A DNA stretch of 64,000 nt from Bacillota bacterium. Its GTDB lineage: Bacteria > Bacillota_A > Clostridia > Lachnospirales > Lachnospiraceae. The DNA is taken from NCBI GenBank assembly GCA_023443625.1, contig JAEZTQ010000096.1, positions 1 to 64,000 on the forward strand, in the 5' to 3' direction. The notes beneath the pieces were generated by a model, which searched no databases, was not told the DNA's origin, and saw nothing but the letters and a program-made list of their open reading frames with translations. Of the stretch, positions 17,545 to 27,616 are shown one piece after another; position 1 is the first letter of the stretch, and every line of letters starts with the position of its first letter. A program made the translations under genes and the position numbers.

Positions 17545-18396
17545 ATGGAAATAAGTAAATCAACAATAAAACAAGAACTTACCCGTATCCTTGAGAGGGT
17601 GTTTCAATTACCTGAAGTGGATAAAGTAGTGATTAGGGACATTGAAATATTTGCATCAGATGAAGATGACAAAATCGATGATAGCATAGATGAGTGTTAT
17701 CATGATGTACTTAGTGATATTGATGTGGGTATTCATGTTACCTTACACCCAGAGGATTTGGGAAATGGACATGGCTACCATAGTAATCCTGAAAGAATTG
17801 GATTGACCAGAGAATGTTATCTTGGATTGGCTTACTCGGATGGAAATGAAGGACTTTTTCAAATGTTTCGACTGATACTGAAAAATGGAATTCGTTTTGA
17901 CATAGGCTTTTACATAACAGTTGATGAAACAAAACCGATCTACCGTATACCACAGATAGAGATTAAAGAAATCAAAGAGGAAGGCAAAGTATGGCCGAGA
18001 TGGGATCTGAAAAAGGCGGATGATTTTTGGTTTGTGCAAATACTTTCCTTAGCAAAGCTGAAAAGAGGAGATTATCTGATTGCTGATCATCTTGCAAATA
18101 TGCAGCTGAATGAAACCTTAGTAGCCCAAATGCTGGAAAGAGATGATCTTTATGGGACAACCTTTCACCGCTATGGATATCATGAGGACCTCGAATATCG
18201 AGCAGTGGACAGGTCTGGATTCTCATTTGTTGAAAAAGATGAAACCTATAATATGATTGCTCATAAGATCTATTCCGTTGCCCTTGCATATGATAAGCTG
18301 ATCAAGCGATCCAATCCGGAATATGAGGAAGGAAGTAGTCTATTTTTTGAGATATGGAAAGAATATGATTCTAAGTTAAGTATAAAGAATAAATAA
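17545..18396 (+). CDS. Nucleotidyltransferase-like protein (AadK-like)
   Basis: A 283-residue protein. Residues about 50-62 carry HDVLSDIDVGIHV, the DxD metal-binding motif of the nucleotidyltransferase fold, and a third Asp is offered by RFDIGFYI (about 117-124). The helical C-terminal half (FWFVQILSLAKLKRGDYLIADHL, NPEYEEGSSLFFEIWKEY) resembles aminoglycoside 6-adenylyltransferases and related proteins. It may adenylylate a small molecule; antibiotic resistance is possible but not shown. GAGGAAGAGG lies just upstream of ATG 17545. Confidence 0.65.
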   Translation: MEISKSTIKQELTRILERVFQLPEVDKVVIRDIEIFASDEDDKIDDSIDECYHDVLSDIDVGIHVTLHPEDLGNGHGYHSNPERIGLTRECYLGLAYSDGNEGLFQMFRLILKNGIRFDIGFYITVDETKPIYRIPQIEIKEIKEEGKVWPRWDLKKADDFWFVQILSLAKLKRGDYLIADHLANMQLNETLVAQMLERDDLYGTTFHRYGYHEDLEYRAVDRSGFSFVEKDETYNMIAHKIYSVALAYDKLIKRSNPEYEEGSSLFFEIWKEYDSKLSIKNK

Positions 18397-18583
18397 TCTA
18401 GACTTCTGGAGGATGGCAGGTATCCTGCATGAAGTTCTCCAGATCTATTATGATGGGGAGTATAGAAACGATTGGAATAAATAATACCATGAAGGAATAA
18501 TATGGATATGAGTGAAATCTTAAAACCTTCAACGTTCCTAGAGGTAAGGATTGGGTTAATGATTTTTAAATAGGAGGAGCTCC

Positions 18584-19540
18584 ATGGCAAATTGGAAAGC
18601 GAATCAAATCTGTTTTAAGGTGGTTGGTTATTATCCGGCCTGGGAACCTGACAAGGTATATAAGATCCGGTATAATAAATTAACGCATATTAATTATGCA
18701 TTTGCCATACCCACTCCAGATGGAGATCTCCTTCCATTACAGAATGCCAAATTAGCAGAACTGATAATATTTAATGCACATTCCTGTGGAGTAAAGGTTC
18801 TTCTATCCATCGGAGGCTGGTCTTATAACAACATACCATTGGAACCAACCTTTATGGCAGCAACGGATTCTCCCGAGAAGATTGTACGATTTGGCGAAGC
18901 CATCATAACCATGGCAAAGGAATACGGCTTTGATGGTGTTGATATGGACTGGGAGCACCCAAGAAATAATAATGTAAGCAGACAACAGTATGAAGGGTTA
19001 ATGGAGTATCTATACTACAGGCTGAAAGAAGAGGATATGTTGTTCTCAGCAGCAGTACTTGGTGCTGTGTCGCCAGAAGGCGAAGTGTATTGGGATGCAG
19101 CAGCACAAACGGATGCGGTCCTTCGTCGTCTGGACTGGATCAATGTCATGGCTTACGATGGTAGCGACGAAGATGGATGCCAATATTCATCCTTAGAATT
19201 CGCAATTAACTGTGCTAAGTACTGGAGGGACATAAGAAATGTGCCTGCCCATAAGGTGGTCTTAGGTGTCCCCTTTTACGGGAGACCTTATGGGATCCCA
19301 TATGCTGATATTTTAAAGGTGGATCCCGAGGCTTATCAAAGAGATGTGACTGTAATTAATGGAACCCGGATATATTATAATGGTATACTTACAATCATGG
19401 AGAAGACGATGTGGGCACTTGATAATATCGGAGGGATCATGATCTGGGAGCTTTCAGAGGATACGATAGACCCAAACAGGAGTCTATTAAATGCCATTGA
19501 TAATTGTATATCCGATTGCTTTAGGAACAGCTTCATATAA
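18584..19540 (+). CDS. Glycoside hydrolase family 18 protein (chitinase-like), no signal peptide
   Basis: A 318-residue TIM-barrel enzyme. It shows the GH18 substrate-binding strand LLSIGGWS (about 71-78) and the catalytic DxxDxDxE motif as FDGVDMDWEHP (Glu near residue 125), then MAYD (about 188) and a C-terminal GGIMIWEL. It should cleave beta-1,4-linked GlcNAc units with substrate assistance. There is no signal peptide or binding module, unlike secreted chitinases; the short form suggests action on imported chito-oligosaccharides or spore and wall fragments. AGGAGG ends eight bases before ATG 18584. Confidence 0.9.
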   Translation: MANWKANQICFKVVGYYPAWEPDKVYKIRYNKLTHINYAFAIPTPDGDLLPLQNAKLAELIIFNAHSCGVKVLLSIGGWSYNNIPLEPTFMAATDSPEKIVRFGEAIITMAKEYGFDGVDMDWEHPRNNNVSRQQYEGLMEYLYYRLKEEDMLFSAAVLGAVSPEGEVYWDAAAQTDAVLRRLDWINVMAYDGSDEDGCQYSSLEFAINCAKYWRDIRNVPAHKVVLGVPFYGRPYGIPYADILKVDPEAYQRDVTVINGTRIYYNGILTIMEKTMWALDNIGGIMIWELSEDTIDPNRSLLNAIDNCISDCFRNSFI

Positions 19541-19625
19541 ATATGGTTAAATGGGCAGATCAATTACTGTTGGATATGGGGTTGAACATGCCGAATTGAA
19601 TAAGATAATGAGCTATTAGCTTTGG

Positions 19626-19658
19626 AGGGGACTGTTTCTTTAAACCGTCCCTATTTTT
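19626..19658 (+). terminator. Rho-independent terminator after the GH18 gene
   Basis: The stem GGGAC/GTCCC extends inward with GTTT/AAAC across a single mismatch and is followed by TATTTTTTA. Confidence 0.7.
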
Positions 19659-19892
19659 TATGCCATTTTAACCAGTTAAAAGAAGTATATGTTACAATCT
19701 TACAATTAATGTGAAAACTCTGTGAATGATTGTGAAATTATTAGATATTTATTGACATTGTTAGTAAGATTTAATAAAATGTCTAAATAATTGCATTATA
19801 TTACAAAAAAGTATAAATTTTACATTAAATCCAAACAAATATAAATGAATAAAAGGATTTATTCTAATTAAGATAAGGGGGAGTGTAATAAG

Positions 19893-20993
19893 ATGAATTA
19901 TAAAATAGGGAAAAGTTCAAATCGTGATTTGAACGGGGCAATTGCTGAAGCAACATCAGGCTTTATGTCACCAAAACTAATTTTGTTTTATTCAAATATT
20001 GTACATTTTAAAGAGTATACTTTATTACTCAAGGAAAGATTTGATAATAGTATTATAATGGGGGCTACAACCTTTGCTGGTTTTTGCAAAGAGGGAGCCT
20101 ATAAAGATTCTTTATTAGTAATTGGTATTGAGGATGGCATTGAATGCCATGGAGATGTCCTGGAGGAAGTAGATCGTTATCCAATTAAATATGTTGATAG
20201 GATAACCAATTGTATTAATAAATTTCATGACCATTCTAATACAGTTTGTTTTGAAATCTCCACAGGTTTGATTGGATGTGAAGAACTCGTCTTATCTACA
20301 TTTAATACAGTGCTTGAGAGTAAGAAGGTGCCTCTTTTTGGGGGAACTGCCGGGGATTATGGTAAAGCAGAAAAAACCTTGGTATCCATGAATGGTATAG
20401 TATATGAAAATGCATGTATTTTTGTTTTTATTAAAAATTTAGGCGGAAAAATCAAATTCTATAGAGAGAACATTTATAAACCCACAAAACATTACTTCAC
20501 TGCAACGAAGGTAGATGTTAAGAACCGTATTGTATATGAGTATGACAACAAACCGGCTGCTATGGTAACTGCAGAGGCGTTAAATACAACAGTGAAAGAA
20601 TTGCCTAAATATCTGGATGGTTATCCTCTTGGCAGAATTATTGGAAATGAAATGTATATTACGGCTAATCAAACAGTTACAGCAAACAATGGAATGGCAT
20701 ACCACGCAAGGGTTTACAATAATTCAAAAATGGTATTACTTGAGCCCGATGATTATAAAGCAGTGATCCATGAAACAATTAAAAAAGTAAAGAAAGATAT
20801 TCCTCATCCATCTTTAGCTATTATGATAAACTGCCTTGCAAGATCCATCCTTTTTGAAGGAGATAATTATCTGGATGAGTTTGCCATTAACATGGGTAGC
20901 GCCCTAGGCAATTATATTGGTTTCGCAGGGTATGGAGAACAGCTCAATCAGCAGCATTTTAACCAGACAATGGTTCTTGCTGTATTTGAATAG
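19893..20993 (+). CDS. FIST-domain signal-input protein
   Basis: A 366-residue soluble protein made of a FIST N-terminal domain (about 1-200; [29 protein letters not shown]) and a FIST C-terminal domain (about 210-350; [21 protein letters not shown]). FIST domains are small-ligand sensors, proposed to bind amino acids, that feed into chemotaxis and two-component proteins. GGGGGAG precedes ATG 19893. It lies 11 bases before a soluble chemotaxis-type transducer, so the two probably form a sensor-transducer pair. Confidence 0.9.
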   Translation: MNYKIGKSSNRDLNGAIAEATSGFMSPKLILFYSNIVHFKEYTLLLKERFDNSIIMGATTFAGFCKEGAYKDSLLVIGIEDGIECHGDVLEEVDRYPIKYVDRITNCINKFHDHSNTVCFEISTGLIGCEELVLSTFNTVLESKKVPLFGGTAGDYGKAEKTLVSMNGIVYENACIFVFIKNLGGKIKFYRENIYKPTKHYFTATKVDVKNRIVYEYDNKPAAMVTAEALNTTVKELPKYLDGYPLGRIIGNEMYITANQTVTANNGMAYHARVYNNSKMVLLEPDDYKAVIHETIKKVKKDIPHPSLAIMINCLARSILFEGDNYLDEFAINMGSALGNYIGFAGYGEQLNQQHFNQTMVLAVFE

Positions 20994-21004
20994 GTGGTGG
21001 AAAA

Positions 21005-21979
21005 ATGAGATGGTTTAAAGGAAAGAAAGAGAAAGATTTCAATTCTAATCATGAAATTGCTTTAACAACAGAAACAGGAAAGAACCCACACGAAAATGAG
21101 AGGAAATCCAATTACAGGTACGTCAATTTTGGAACCTTACATATCGAAAAGAAAATTGAAGAATTCATGGAAGAAGAAGTTATTGTATCCAAATCTGTAG
21201 AAGATATCCAAGATACCTATTCCCAAGTTGGTAAAGTACAGGAGACAATTAACAGTCTAAATGCTAATTTCAAAGAGTTTCATCAATATGTAAATAATAT
21301 CGATGTTGTTATGGAGGAATCTGAGACTGCAATTGGGCAGGCTGACGATAAAATGAGTATCTTAGCAGATAAGTTGAATGGGACCTGTTCTCAGTTAGAA
21401 TTATTCATGGAATCTTTTCAAGGTCTGCAAAATAATTTTAATAATATTAAGGCTTTATCCAACAATATAACTGGTATAGCAAATAGTACCAATCTCTTGG
21501 CTTTAAATGCATCCATTGAAGCAGCAAGAGCTGGAGAATCAGGAAGAGGTTTTGCAGTAGTAGCAGAGGAAATTAGAAAATTATCTTCTTCCACAACTAG
21601 TCTGGTACAGGGTATTGATGAAAGTATCAAGAACTTACATGAAAGCATTGATCTACTTAGTAGGGAGATACAGGATACTAAGAATACGATCCAAGATAAT
21701 TTCCAATATGCTCTAGATGTACAGAAAGATTTTAACCAAGTGAATGATTGTACCAAAGAAGTAAAGCAATTTACAGAACAGATTATAAGTGGAATTGAAC
21801 ATACAAGTGCTGAAATATATGGGGCTGCTACCGGTGTAGGCTCCGTGGCAGAAGTGGTTGACTCTATGGGAAATAAGCTGGAAAATCTTAACCTGCGAAT
21901 GAGTAAGCGATCGACAATCATTTGTAATATTACGGATATATTACAGCAGATAGACAACTTAACTAAGGATATGATGTAA
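21005..21979 (+). CDS. Soluble methyl-accepting chemotaxis-type transducer
   Basis: A 324-residue protein with no membrane helix. A charged N-terminus is followed by a long helical signalling domain whose hairpin tip reads [19 protein letters not shown] and [13 protein letters not shown], the CheA/CheW-contacting region. It lacks its own ligand domain; the upstream FIST protein likely supplies it. GGTGG precedes ATG 21005. Two-gene FIST plus cytoplasmic transducer arrangements are known in Firmicutes; whether it controls motility or another pathway is unclear. Confidence 0.9.
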   Translation: MRWFKGKKEKDFNSNHEIALTTETGKNPHENERKSNYRYVNFGTLHIEKKIEEFMEEEVIVSKSVEDIQDTYSQVGKVQETINSLNANFKEFHQYVNNIDVVMEESETAIGQADDKMSILADKLNGTCSQLELFMESFQGLQNNFNNIKALSNNITGIANSTNLLALNASIEAARAGESGRGFAVVAEEIRKLSSSTTSLVQGIDESIKNLHESIDLLSREIQDTKNTIQDNFQYALDVQKDFNQVNDCTKEVKQFTEQIISGIEHTSAEIYGAATGVGSVAEVVDSMGNKLENLNLRMSKRSTIICNITDILQQIDNLTKDMM

Positions 21980-22218
21980 AATAATCTGAGGGGTTCTTAT
22001 AAAGAGTAGGGAATACAATATTTACTTAATCTGGGGCAGGCTAACCCTTGCTAGTAAAGAATTATTTGTTACCAATTGCTATTGGTCAGCAGATATGAAA
22101 ACTCCTTAGGAAATGATATATGGTAAATGAAAAAAGTATCAAAGTTTGGATTTAGATTCTTATTTATTGGTCTGACTTAGGTTAGTGGGGATTGAATATT
22201 GGTGATGAAATCATTGGG

Positions 22219-22250
22219 CACTCTATCATGAAAATGGTAGGGTGTTATTT
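22219..22250 (+). terminator. Hairpin with GAAA tetraloop, likely terminator
   Basis: An 11-bp stem CACTCTATCAT/ATGGTAGGGTG (two G-T pairs) is closed by a GAAA tetraloop and followed by TTATTTGTG, 240 bases after the transducer gene. Confidence 0.55.
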
Positions 22251-22741
22251 GTGTTATACAAAACAATATGTAAAATATTGTAAAGTTGTCTTGATTATGC
22301 TATTTGATGTCCGTATCGTTATATAATTACTGATATATTATCTGCTATACTTAATTATATACATATTTTGGAATATAATTCTTAGTAACAATTTCCATTA
22401 TAACTCTTAGGTTAAGGTTGAGTGTTGAATATTGAAAGTATCTACAAAGGATTATAATCAAAAAGAAAAAATCTTAAAGAATATTAATAAACTCAAACAA
22501 AGAATTACTGGAGGGTAACAAGATTGTAGCATCCTACATGTCTATATGAAAGATGTATACAAAAGATTCCAGGTATTTGACAAATATTTAAATTAGGAGG
22601 TGGTAGTACATTGGATAATATTGTGATATAAGCTACATAAAGTATGTAGTATACACCATCAATCATTATGATCAGATTATGGTGGACATGCAGGGCCATT
22701 CAAAAAACTATTATTAATCAAAAAGAAGGAGGTAGTCTAAG
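22251..22741. other. Long leader region of the cellulase gene
   Basis: No gene of credible length is seen between the hairpin and the cellulase. The region is AT-rich with several possible -10 boxes, and it includes a decoy ribosome binding site (AGGAGGTGG at 22595) in front of a seven-codon frame. A long untranslated leader with regulatory content is possible. Confidence 0.35.
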
Positions 22742-25078
22742 GTGGTAAAAGTTAAGTTATTTAGAAATTCTTTCTCTGTTATTCTCCTAATAATCGCAAT
22801 GCTCACTGCTACATTTTTGCCAGTGCAGGGTGCATATGCAGAGGTTACAGCTGATTTCAACCAGATTAACCAATCACAAATTGTTGCAGCAATGGGCGCA
22901 GGATGGAACTTGGGAAATACGATGGAAGCCTTTAATGATTATGGTCCTAATGAAGAAGCATGGGGAAATCCCAAAGTTACGCCAGAACTATTCACAGCAG
23001 TTAAGAACGCAGGTTTTAATACGGTGCGCATTCCAGTTACACTATTGACAGCAATTGGCCCTGCTCCAGATTATACCATTGACCCTACAAGACTAGCCAG
23101 AGTAAAAGAAGTAGTTGATTATGCCTACAATAAGGGTATGTATGTAATTATTGATGGCGTACATGGTGACGGCTATCATACAATCAACGGTGCTTGGCTT
23201 CTTGTTACTGCCAGCGACCAGGCAGCTATTAGAACAAAGTATCAAAAAGTATGGCAGCAATATGCAAATCTGTTTAAAGATTACGACGAGCATTTGATCT
23301 TTGAATCAATGAACGAAGTATTCGATGGTAATTATTATGACCCGGACCCTCTACTATATCAAAACCTGAATGCCTATAATCAAATCTTTGTCGATACCAT
23401 TAGGCAAACCGGAGGAAATAATGCTGCACGGTGGTTGTTAGTACCTGGCTGGAATACCAATATTGATCATATGACCCTAGATTATGGTTTTGTTATTCCA
23501 ACGGATAATTACAGATCCTCTTCTATACCGAGTAATGAAAAGAGGATAATGATATCAGCACATTATTACTCTCCCTATGAATTCACTCTCGATAGCTCCA
23601 GCCAGATAACCCAATGGGGCTCCATAGCTACTGATTCGTCAAAAAATACAACCTGGGGGCAGGAAGATTATATGGATGCTCAGCTAGCCCAGATGTACTA
23701 TACATTTGTAGTACAAGGGTATCCAGTAGTCCTTGGTGAATACTGTGCCACTGATAAAACGGACAAAGACCCTACAAATAATACCTATCGCGCTTATTTT
23801 TGCAATGAATTATCAAAAGCCTGTAAGAAATACGGAGCGGTTCCCGTCTACTGGGATATTGGAGCCTATGGTCCTGGCGGATCGGGACTAATAGACAGAA
23901 GAACTTATGCCGTAGTGAATCAACCAATCATTAATGCAATCATAAGCGGCATCAACTCATCTGTTACTACTCCTGTTTCTCCCACACCGACACCCATTCC
24001 AACTGGTCCGGGAGCAAAGATATCAGTCCAATATAAATGCTCTGCTACCAATGCCGCTACCGGTGGAATTCGCTTTAGTTTACAAGTAAAAAACGAAGAT
24101 ACAGTAGCAGTTCCTCTCTCTAATGTTAAACTTCGTTACTGGTATACCCGTGACGATGGTAAGTGGCAATCCTTCAATTGCTATTATGCGGTGGTTGGAT
24201 CCGGAAATGTAACTGGTAATATGGTCAGATTACCCCTATCGTCAGCATTTGGCACAGCGGATTTCTATTCGGAAGTTGGTTTTACCAGTGGAGCAGGCAG
24301 CTTAAGCCCCGGTGCTAATAGCGGTGAGGTACAAATCACTTTAACTAAGTATGATAATTCGAATTATATCCAAACCAATGATTATTCATTTGATTCTAGT
24401 ATGATTAATTATGGTCAGAATCTACATATCACAGCTTATGTTAATGGGATTTTGGTATATGGAACTGAGCCCTCGGGTTCCAACCCTGTAACACCAACAC
24501 CCACACCAGTCGTAACAGTAACACCTACTCCAACGGTAACAGTAACACCCACGCCAACGGTAACAGTAACACCAACACCGACGGTGACACCAACACCGAC
24601 GGTAACACCGACACCGATAGAAGAAGGGGAGGATAGTATCAAAGTACAGCTATTCAATGGCAACACTTTGGCCTCTTCAAATACTCTTTACCCCAACTTT
24701 AAGATTATCAATACCGGAACTACAGACATCAATCTTTCTAATGTGAAGATAAGGTACTACTTCACAAATGACGGTACAGATATTAACAATTATAGCTGTG
24801 ACTGGTCATCCGCCGGTAATGGAAATGTTACAAGCTCTTTTACCTCTATATCAAAGACCAATGCGGATCGCTACCTTGAAATAGGTTTTTCAAGCACAGC
24901 AGGAACCATTGGGCCAGGAGCAAGTATCGAGGTGAAAGGAAGAGTGTGGAAGTCTGATTGGTCCAATTTCACACAAGCAAATGATTTTTCATTTAATTCA
25001 ACAGCTACAAATTATGTGGACTGGTCAAATGTTTCAGGATATATCTCGAATACTTTAGTATGGGGAAATGAACCATAA
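22742..25078 (+). CDS. Secreted endo-beta-glucanase, GH5 with two CBM3-type modules
   Basis: A 778-residue extracellular cellulase. Signal peptide about 1-33 (cleavage after AYA). GH5 catalytic domain about 40-400: AGWNLGNTMEA, acid/base Glu192 in FESMNEVF, nucleophile Glu333 in VVLGEYCA. A first cellulose-binding module (about 423-572; VKLRYWYTRDDGKW), a Thr-Pro linker with repeating VTPTPT units (about 578-625) and a second CBM3-like module (about 633-778; LEIGFSSTAG, WKSDWSNF) follow. The start is GTG 22742 behind AGGAGG. No dockerin or S-layer anchor, so it is a free enzyme. It hydrolyses cellulose or mixed-linkage glucans of plant walls. Confidence 0.95.
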   Translation: MVKVKLFRNSFSVILLIIAMLTATFLPVQGAYAEVTADFNQINQSQIVAAMGAGWNLGNTMEAFNDYGPNEEAWGNPKVTPELFTAVKNAGFNTVRIPVTLLTAIGPAPDYTIDPTRLARVKEVVDYAYNKGMYVIIDGVHGDGYHTINGAWLLVTASDQAAIRTKYQKVWQQYANLFKDYDEHLIFESMNEVFDGNYYDPDPLLYQNLNAYNQIFVDTIRQTGGNNAARWLLVPGWNTNIDHMTLDYGFVIPTDNYRSSSIPSNEKRIMISAHYYSPYEFTLDSSSQITQWGSIATDSSKNTTWGQEDYMDAQLAQMYYTFVVQGYPVVLGEYCATDKTDKDPTNNTYRAYFCNELSKACKKYGAVPVYWDIGAYGPGGSGLIDRRTYAVVNQPIINAIISGINSSVTTPVSPTPTPIPTGPGAKISVQYKCSATNAATGGIRFSLQVKNEDTVAVPLSNVKLRYWYTRDDGKWQSFNCYYAVVGSGNVTGNMVRLPLSSAFGTADFYSEVGFTSGAGSLSPGANSGEVQITLTKYDNSNYIQTNDYSFDSSMINYGQNLHITAYVNGILVYGTEPSGSNPVTPTPTPVVTVTPTPTVTVTPTPTVTVTPTPTVTPTPTVTPTPIEEGEDSIKVQLFNGNTLASSNTLYPNFKIINTGTTDINLSNVKIRYYFTNDGTDINNYSCDWSSAGNGNVTSSFTSISKTNADRYLEIGFSSTAGTIGPGASIEVKGRVWKSDWSNFTQANDFSFNSTATNYVDWSNVSGYISNTLVWGNEP

Positions 25079-25125
25079 TAATACCTAGAAATATTAATTG
25101 AATACTCCTATATTTAGGTGAAATA

Positions 25126-25160
25126 AAAACCAGTGATGAGTAAATCTTATCACTGGTTTT
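25126..25160. terminator. Bidirectional terminator after the cellulase gene
   Basis: A perfect 12-bp stem AAAACCAGTGAT with its complement ends in TTTT on the plus side and has AAAA at its foot, so it can serve both the cellulase and the facing rib operon. Confidence 0.75.
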
Positions 25161-25164
25161 GTAG

Positions 25165-25243
25165 GTGCGCCCGGCATGGGCGCAATCTTATGGGTTAGAA
25201 TCCACAAGATAGGTATAAGCAGAGCGAAATGCAGGGGCATAGA
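25165..25243 (+). mobile_element. 5' fragment of a group II intron (probable)
   Basis: Five bases after the terminator stem the sequence reads GTGCGCCCGGCATGGGCGCA, matching the conserved 5' end (GTGCG) and first domain I hairpin (GCGCCC/GGGCGC) of bacterial group II introns, then TTAGAATCC and GATAGGTATAAGCAGAG. Insertion right behind a terminator hairpin is the habit of class C introns. Only about 80 bases remain: no maturase gene and no domain V/VI before the rib operon. The assignment is from memory of intron ends and needs a covariance search. Confidence 0.5.
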
Positions 25244-25287
25244 TTTTTATGCTGTTGTGGAGGGTACCATCATAATCAAATAATAAA

Positions 25288-25761
25288 TTAATCATTATTT
25301 TCCATTTCCCTAATGAGATTTACCATTTCGATGGCTCCAACAGCACAATCAAATCCCTTGTTACCTGCTTTGGTGCCAGCGCGTTCAATCGCTTGTTCAA
25401 TATTTTCTGTTGTAAGTACCCCGAACATTACAGGTATGTCGCTGTTTAAGGATACATGAGCAATCCCTTTTGATACTTCACTGCAAACATAGTCATAATG
25501 GCTTGTGCTCCCGCGGATTACAGCACCTAGGCATATAATTGCATCATATTTATTACTTTTTGCCATTTTTGAAGCAATAAGAGGAATTTCAAAGGCGCCA
25601 GGAACCCAGGCTACTTCAATGTGGTCCTCTTTCACTTCGTGTCTTACTAAAGCATCTAGAGCACCTCCTAGGAGTTTGGCGGTAATAAATTCATTAAATC
25701 TTGCAGCAACTATACCTATTTTAATGTCTTTTGATACCAATTTTCCTTCATATGTTCTCAT
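25288..25761 (-). CDS. ribH: 6,7-dimethyl-8-ribityllumazine synthase
   Basis: A 157-residue enzyme that condenses 5-amino-6-ribitylaminouracil with dihydroxybutanone phosphate, the penultimate step of riboflavin synthesis; it normally forms a large icosahedral or pentameric shell. Motifs: [20 protein letters not shown], the substrate loop [14 protein letters not shown] and the catalytic His region VSKGIAHVS. Length is normal. It is the last gene of the rib operon, 13 bases after ribBA. Confidence 0.97.
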   Translation of the reverse strand: MRTYEGKLVSKDIKIGIVAARFNEFITAKLLGGALDALVRHEVKEDHIEVAWVPGAFEIPLIASKMAKSNKYDAIICLGAVIRGSTSHYDYVCSEVSKGIAHVSLNSDIPVMFGVLTTENIEQAIERAGTKAGNKGFDCAVGAIEMVNLIREMENND

Positions 25762-25774
25762 TATAAATCTCCTT

Positions 25775-26977
25775 TTATATTAAATTTAAGAAATGCCCCA
25801 TTTTAGATTGCTTAGTTTCTAAATAGTGTTTATCATGCTCATTTGCTTCAATTTCTATGGGTACACGTTGGGTAATTTCAATGCCAAAATCAGAAAGCTG
25901 ATATACCTTATCGGGATTGTTTGTTATAAGTCGCATGGTTTTCACCCCTAAATCATGAAGTATTTGGGCACCGATATAATATTCTCTCAAATCTTCTTCA
26001 AATCCAAGTGCAAGGTTTGCCTCTACAGTATCCATACCTTGACTTTGGAGCTCATAAGCTTTTAATTTATTCAGAAGACCTATACCTCTACCTTCTTGTC
26101 GCATATAGAGGAGAATGCCACGGCTTTCTTTTTCAATCATCTTCATAGCCTGAGCTAATTGTTCGCCACAATCGCAACGGGAGGAATGGAATACATCGCC
26201 TGTCAAGCATTCAGAATGAACCCGGCATAAAATCTCTTGTCCGTCACCAATATCACCTTTTACTAAAGCTACATGATGTTCACCGTTTATTTTATTCCTA
26301 TATCCGTAAGCTCGAAATTCACCAAAAGATGTTGGCAGTAAAGGACTTGCAACTCGCTCTACCAGTTTATCAAACTTTTTACGATACTCTTGCAATGCCT
26401 TGATAGTAATAAACCTCATGTTCCACTTTTGCGCTAGCTCCATTAGCTCTGGAGTCCGCATCATATTTCCGTCTTCTCCCATGATTTCACAACACAGACC
26501 ACATTCCTTCAGACCTGCAAGACGCATTAAATCAACAGTAGCTTCCGTATGACCCTTTCGCTCTAGAACACCATTCTTTTTTGCGAGTAGTGGGAACATA
26601 TGCCCCGGACGGCGGAAGTCCTCCGGCTTAGAGCTCTCGTCGACTGTCTTAAGTGCAGTGATGCTTCGCTCTGCCGCAGAGATACCGGTAGTGGTATCCC
26701 TATGGTCAATGGAAATGGTAAATGCCGTTGTATGCTTATCGGTATTGTTTGATACCATCTGAGGAAACTGGAGACGAGTGCAGATTTCATCGCTCATAGG
26801 CATGCAGATTAACCCTTTACCATGCTTAGCCATAAAATTAATGTTTTCTGTTGTGGCATATTCTGCCGCACAGATAAAGTCGCCTTCATTTTCCCGGGTT
26901 TCGTCATCTGTAACAAGAATGATTTCCCTTTTTTGCAAAGCTTCCAAAGCTTCGGGGATAGTACTAAAAATAAACAT
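25775..26977 (-). CDS. ribBA: Bifunctional dihydroxybutanone-phosphate synthase / GTP cyclohydrolase II
   Basis: A 400-residue fusion. The N-terminal half (about 1-200) is dihydroxybutanone-phosphate synthase with [16 protein letters not shown] and the RPGHMFPL loop, acting on ribulose 5-phosphate. The C-terminal half (about 205-400) is GTP cyclohydrolase II with zinc ligands in [15 protein letters not shown] and the [12 protein letters not shown] motif. It supplies both precursors for the pathway. AGGAGG stands eight bases before its ATG, and it is 9 bases downstream of the riboflavin synthase gene. Confidence 0.97.
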   Translation of the reverse strand: MFIFSTIPEALEALQKREIILVTDDETRENEGDFICAAEYATTENINFMAKHGKGLICMPMSDEICTRLQFPQMVSNNTDKHTTAFTISIDHRDTTTGISAAERSITALKTVDESSKPEDFRRPGHMFPLLAKKNGVLERKGHTEATVDLMRLAGLKECGLCCEIMGEDGNMMRTPELMELAQKWNMRFITIKALQEYRKKFDKLVERVASPLLPTSFGEFRAYGYRNKINGEHHVALVKGDIGDGQEILCRVHSECLTGDVFHSSRCDCGEQLAQAMKMIEKESRGILLYMRQEGRGIGLLNKLKAYELQSQGMDTVEANLALGFEEDLREYYIGAQILHDLGVKTMRLITNNPDKVYQLSDFGIEITQRVPIEIEANEHDKHYLETKQSKMGHFLNLI

Positions 26978-26986
26978 AAGGACCTC

Positions 26987-27616
26987 CTAAAATCCATTAT
27001 TAATTAAAAATTCTTTGCTAATGCTCTTCTTGTTCTGTGAGAATTTTTCAATATACTTCCCAAGGATGTCATTTTCTAGATTTACGAAACAACCTATGTT
27101 TTTTTCTGATAGTGCAGTAGACTTAGCAGTGTGAGGAATTACTGACACAGAGAAGCTGTCATGTGTTATTTTTGCAACGGTAAGACTGATACCATCTATG
27201 GCAATGGAGCCTTTTTCAATGATATACTGCATGATTTTTGGACTGGTTTTAATGGTATACCAAAGTGCAATATCGTCTTTTTTGATGGATGTAATTTTGC
27301 CAATACCATCGACATGCCCAGATACAATGTGACCACCAAATCTTCCATTGGCGGGCATTGCACGTTCAAGATTAACTTTACTTCCGATAATCAAGCTTCC
27401 CAGTGAGGATTTGGATAATGTTTCCTCCATCACATCAGCAGAAAAGAAATTACTGTTTATATCAGTTACGGTAAGGCATACGCCATTGGTTGCCACACTG
27501 TCGCCAAGTTTTAAGTCATCTAATATTTTATTGCAGGTAAGGGTTAAGATTGCAGATTTTGCTCCCTTCTTAATATTTCTAACAATGCCTACTTCTTCGA
27601 TTATTCCGGTAAACAT
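26987..27616 (-). CDS. ribE: Riboflavin synthase, alpha subunit
   Basis: A 209-residue enzyme built of two repeated lumazine-binding barrels (about 1-95 and 96-195), which dismutates two lumazines to riboflavin. The start MFTGIIEEVGIV, the first barrel signature SVATNGVCLTV and the second SIAIDGISLTVA are present. It begins 16 bases inside the end of the ribD reading frame, indicating translational coupling. Located in the cytoplasm; substrate comes from RibH two genes downstream. Confidence 0.96.
   Translation of the reverse strand: MFTGIIEEVGIVRNIKKGAKSAILTLTCNKILDDLKLGDSVATNGVCLTVTDINSNFFSADVMEETLSKSSLGSLIIGSKVNLERAMPANGRFGGHIVSGHVDGIGKITSIKKDDIALWYTIKTSPKIMQYIIEKGSIAIDGISLTVAKITHDSFSVSVIPHTAKSTALSEKNIGCFVNLENDILGKYIEKFSQNKKSISKEFLINNGF

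Noticed and set aside
21418..21957. Long minus-strand frame opposite the chemotaxis transducer
   Set aside because: Shadow frame of a helical coding sequence, no ribosome binding site, no recognisable protein.
24436..24666. Minus-strand frame rich in VGVGVTVT within the cellulase
   Set aside because: It is the antisense of the Thr-Pro linker repeats; low complexity, no start signals.
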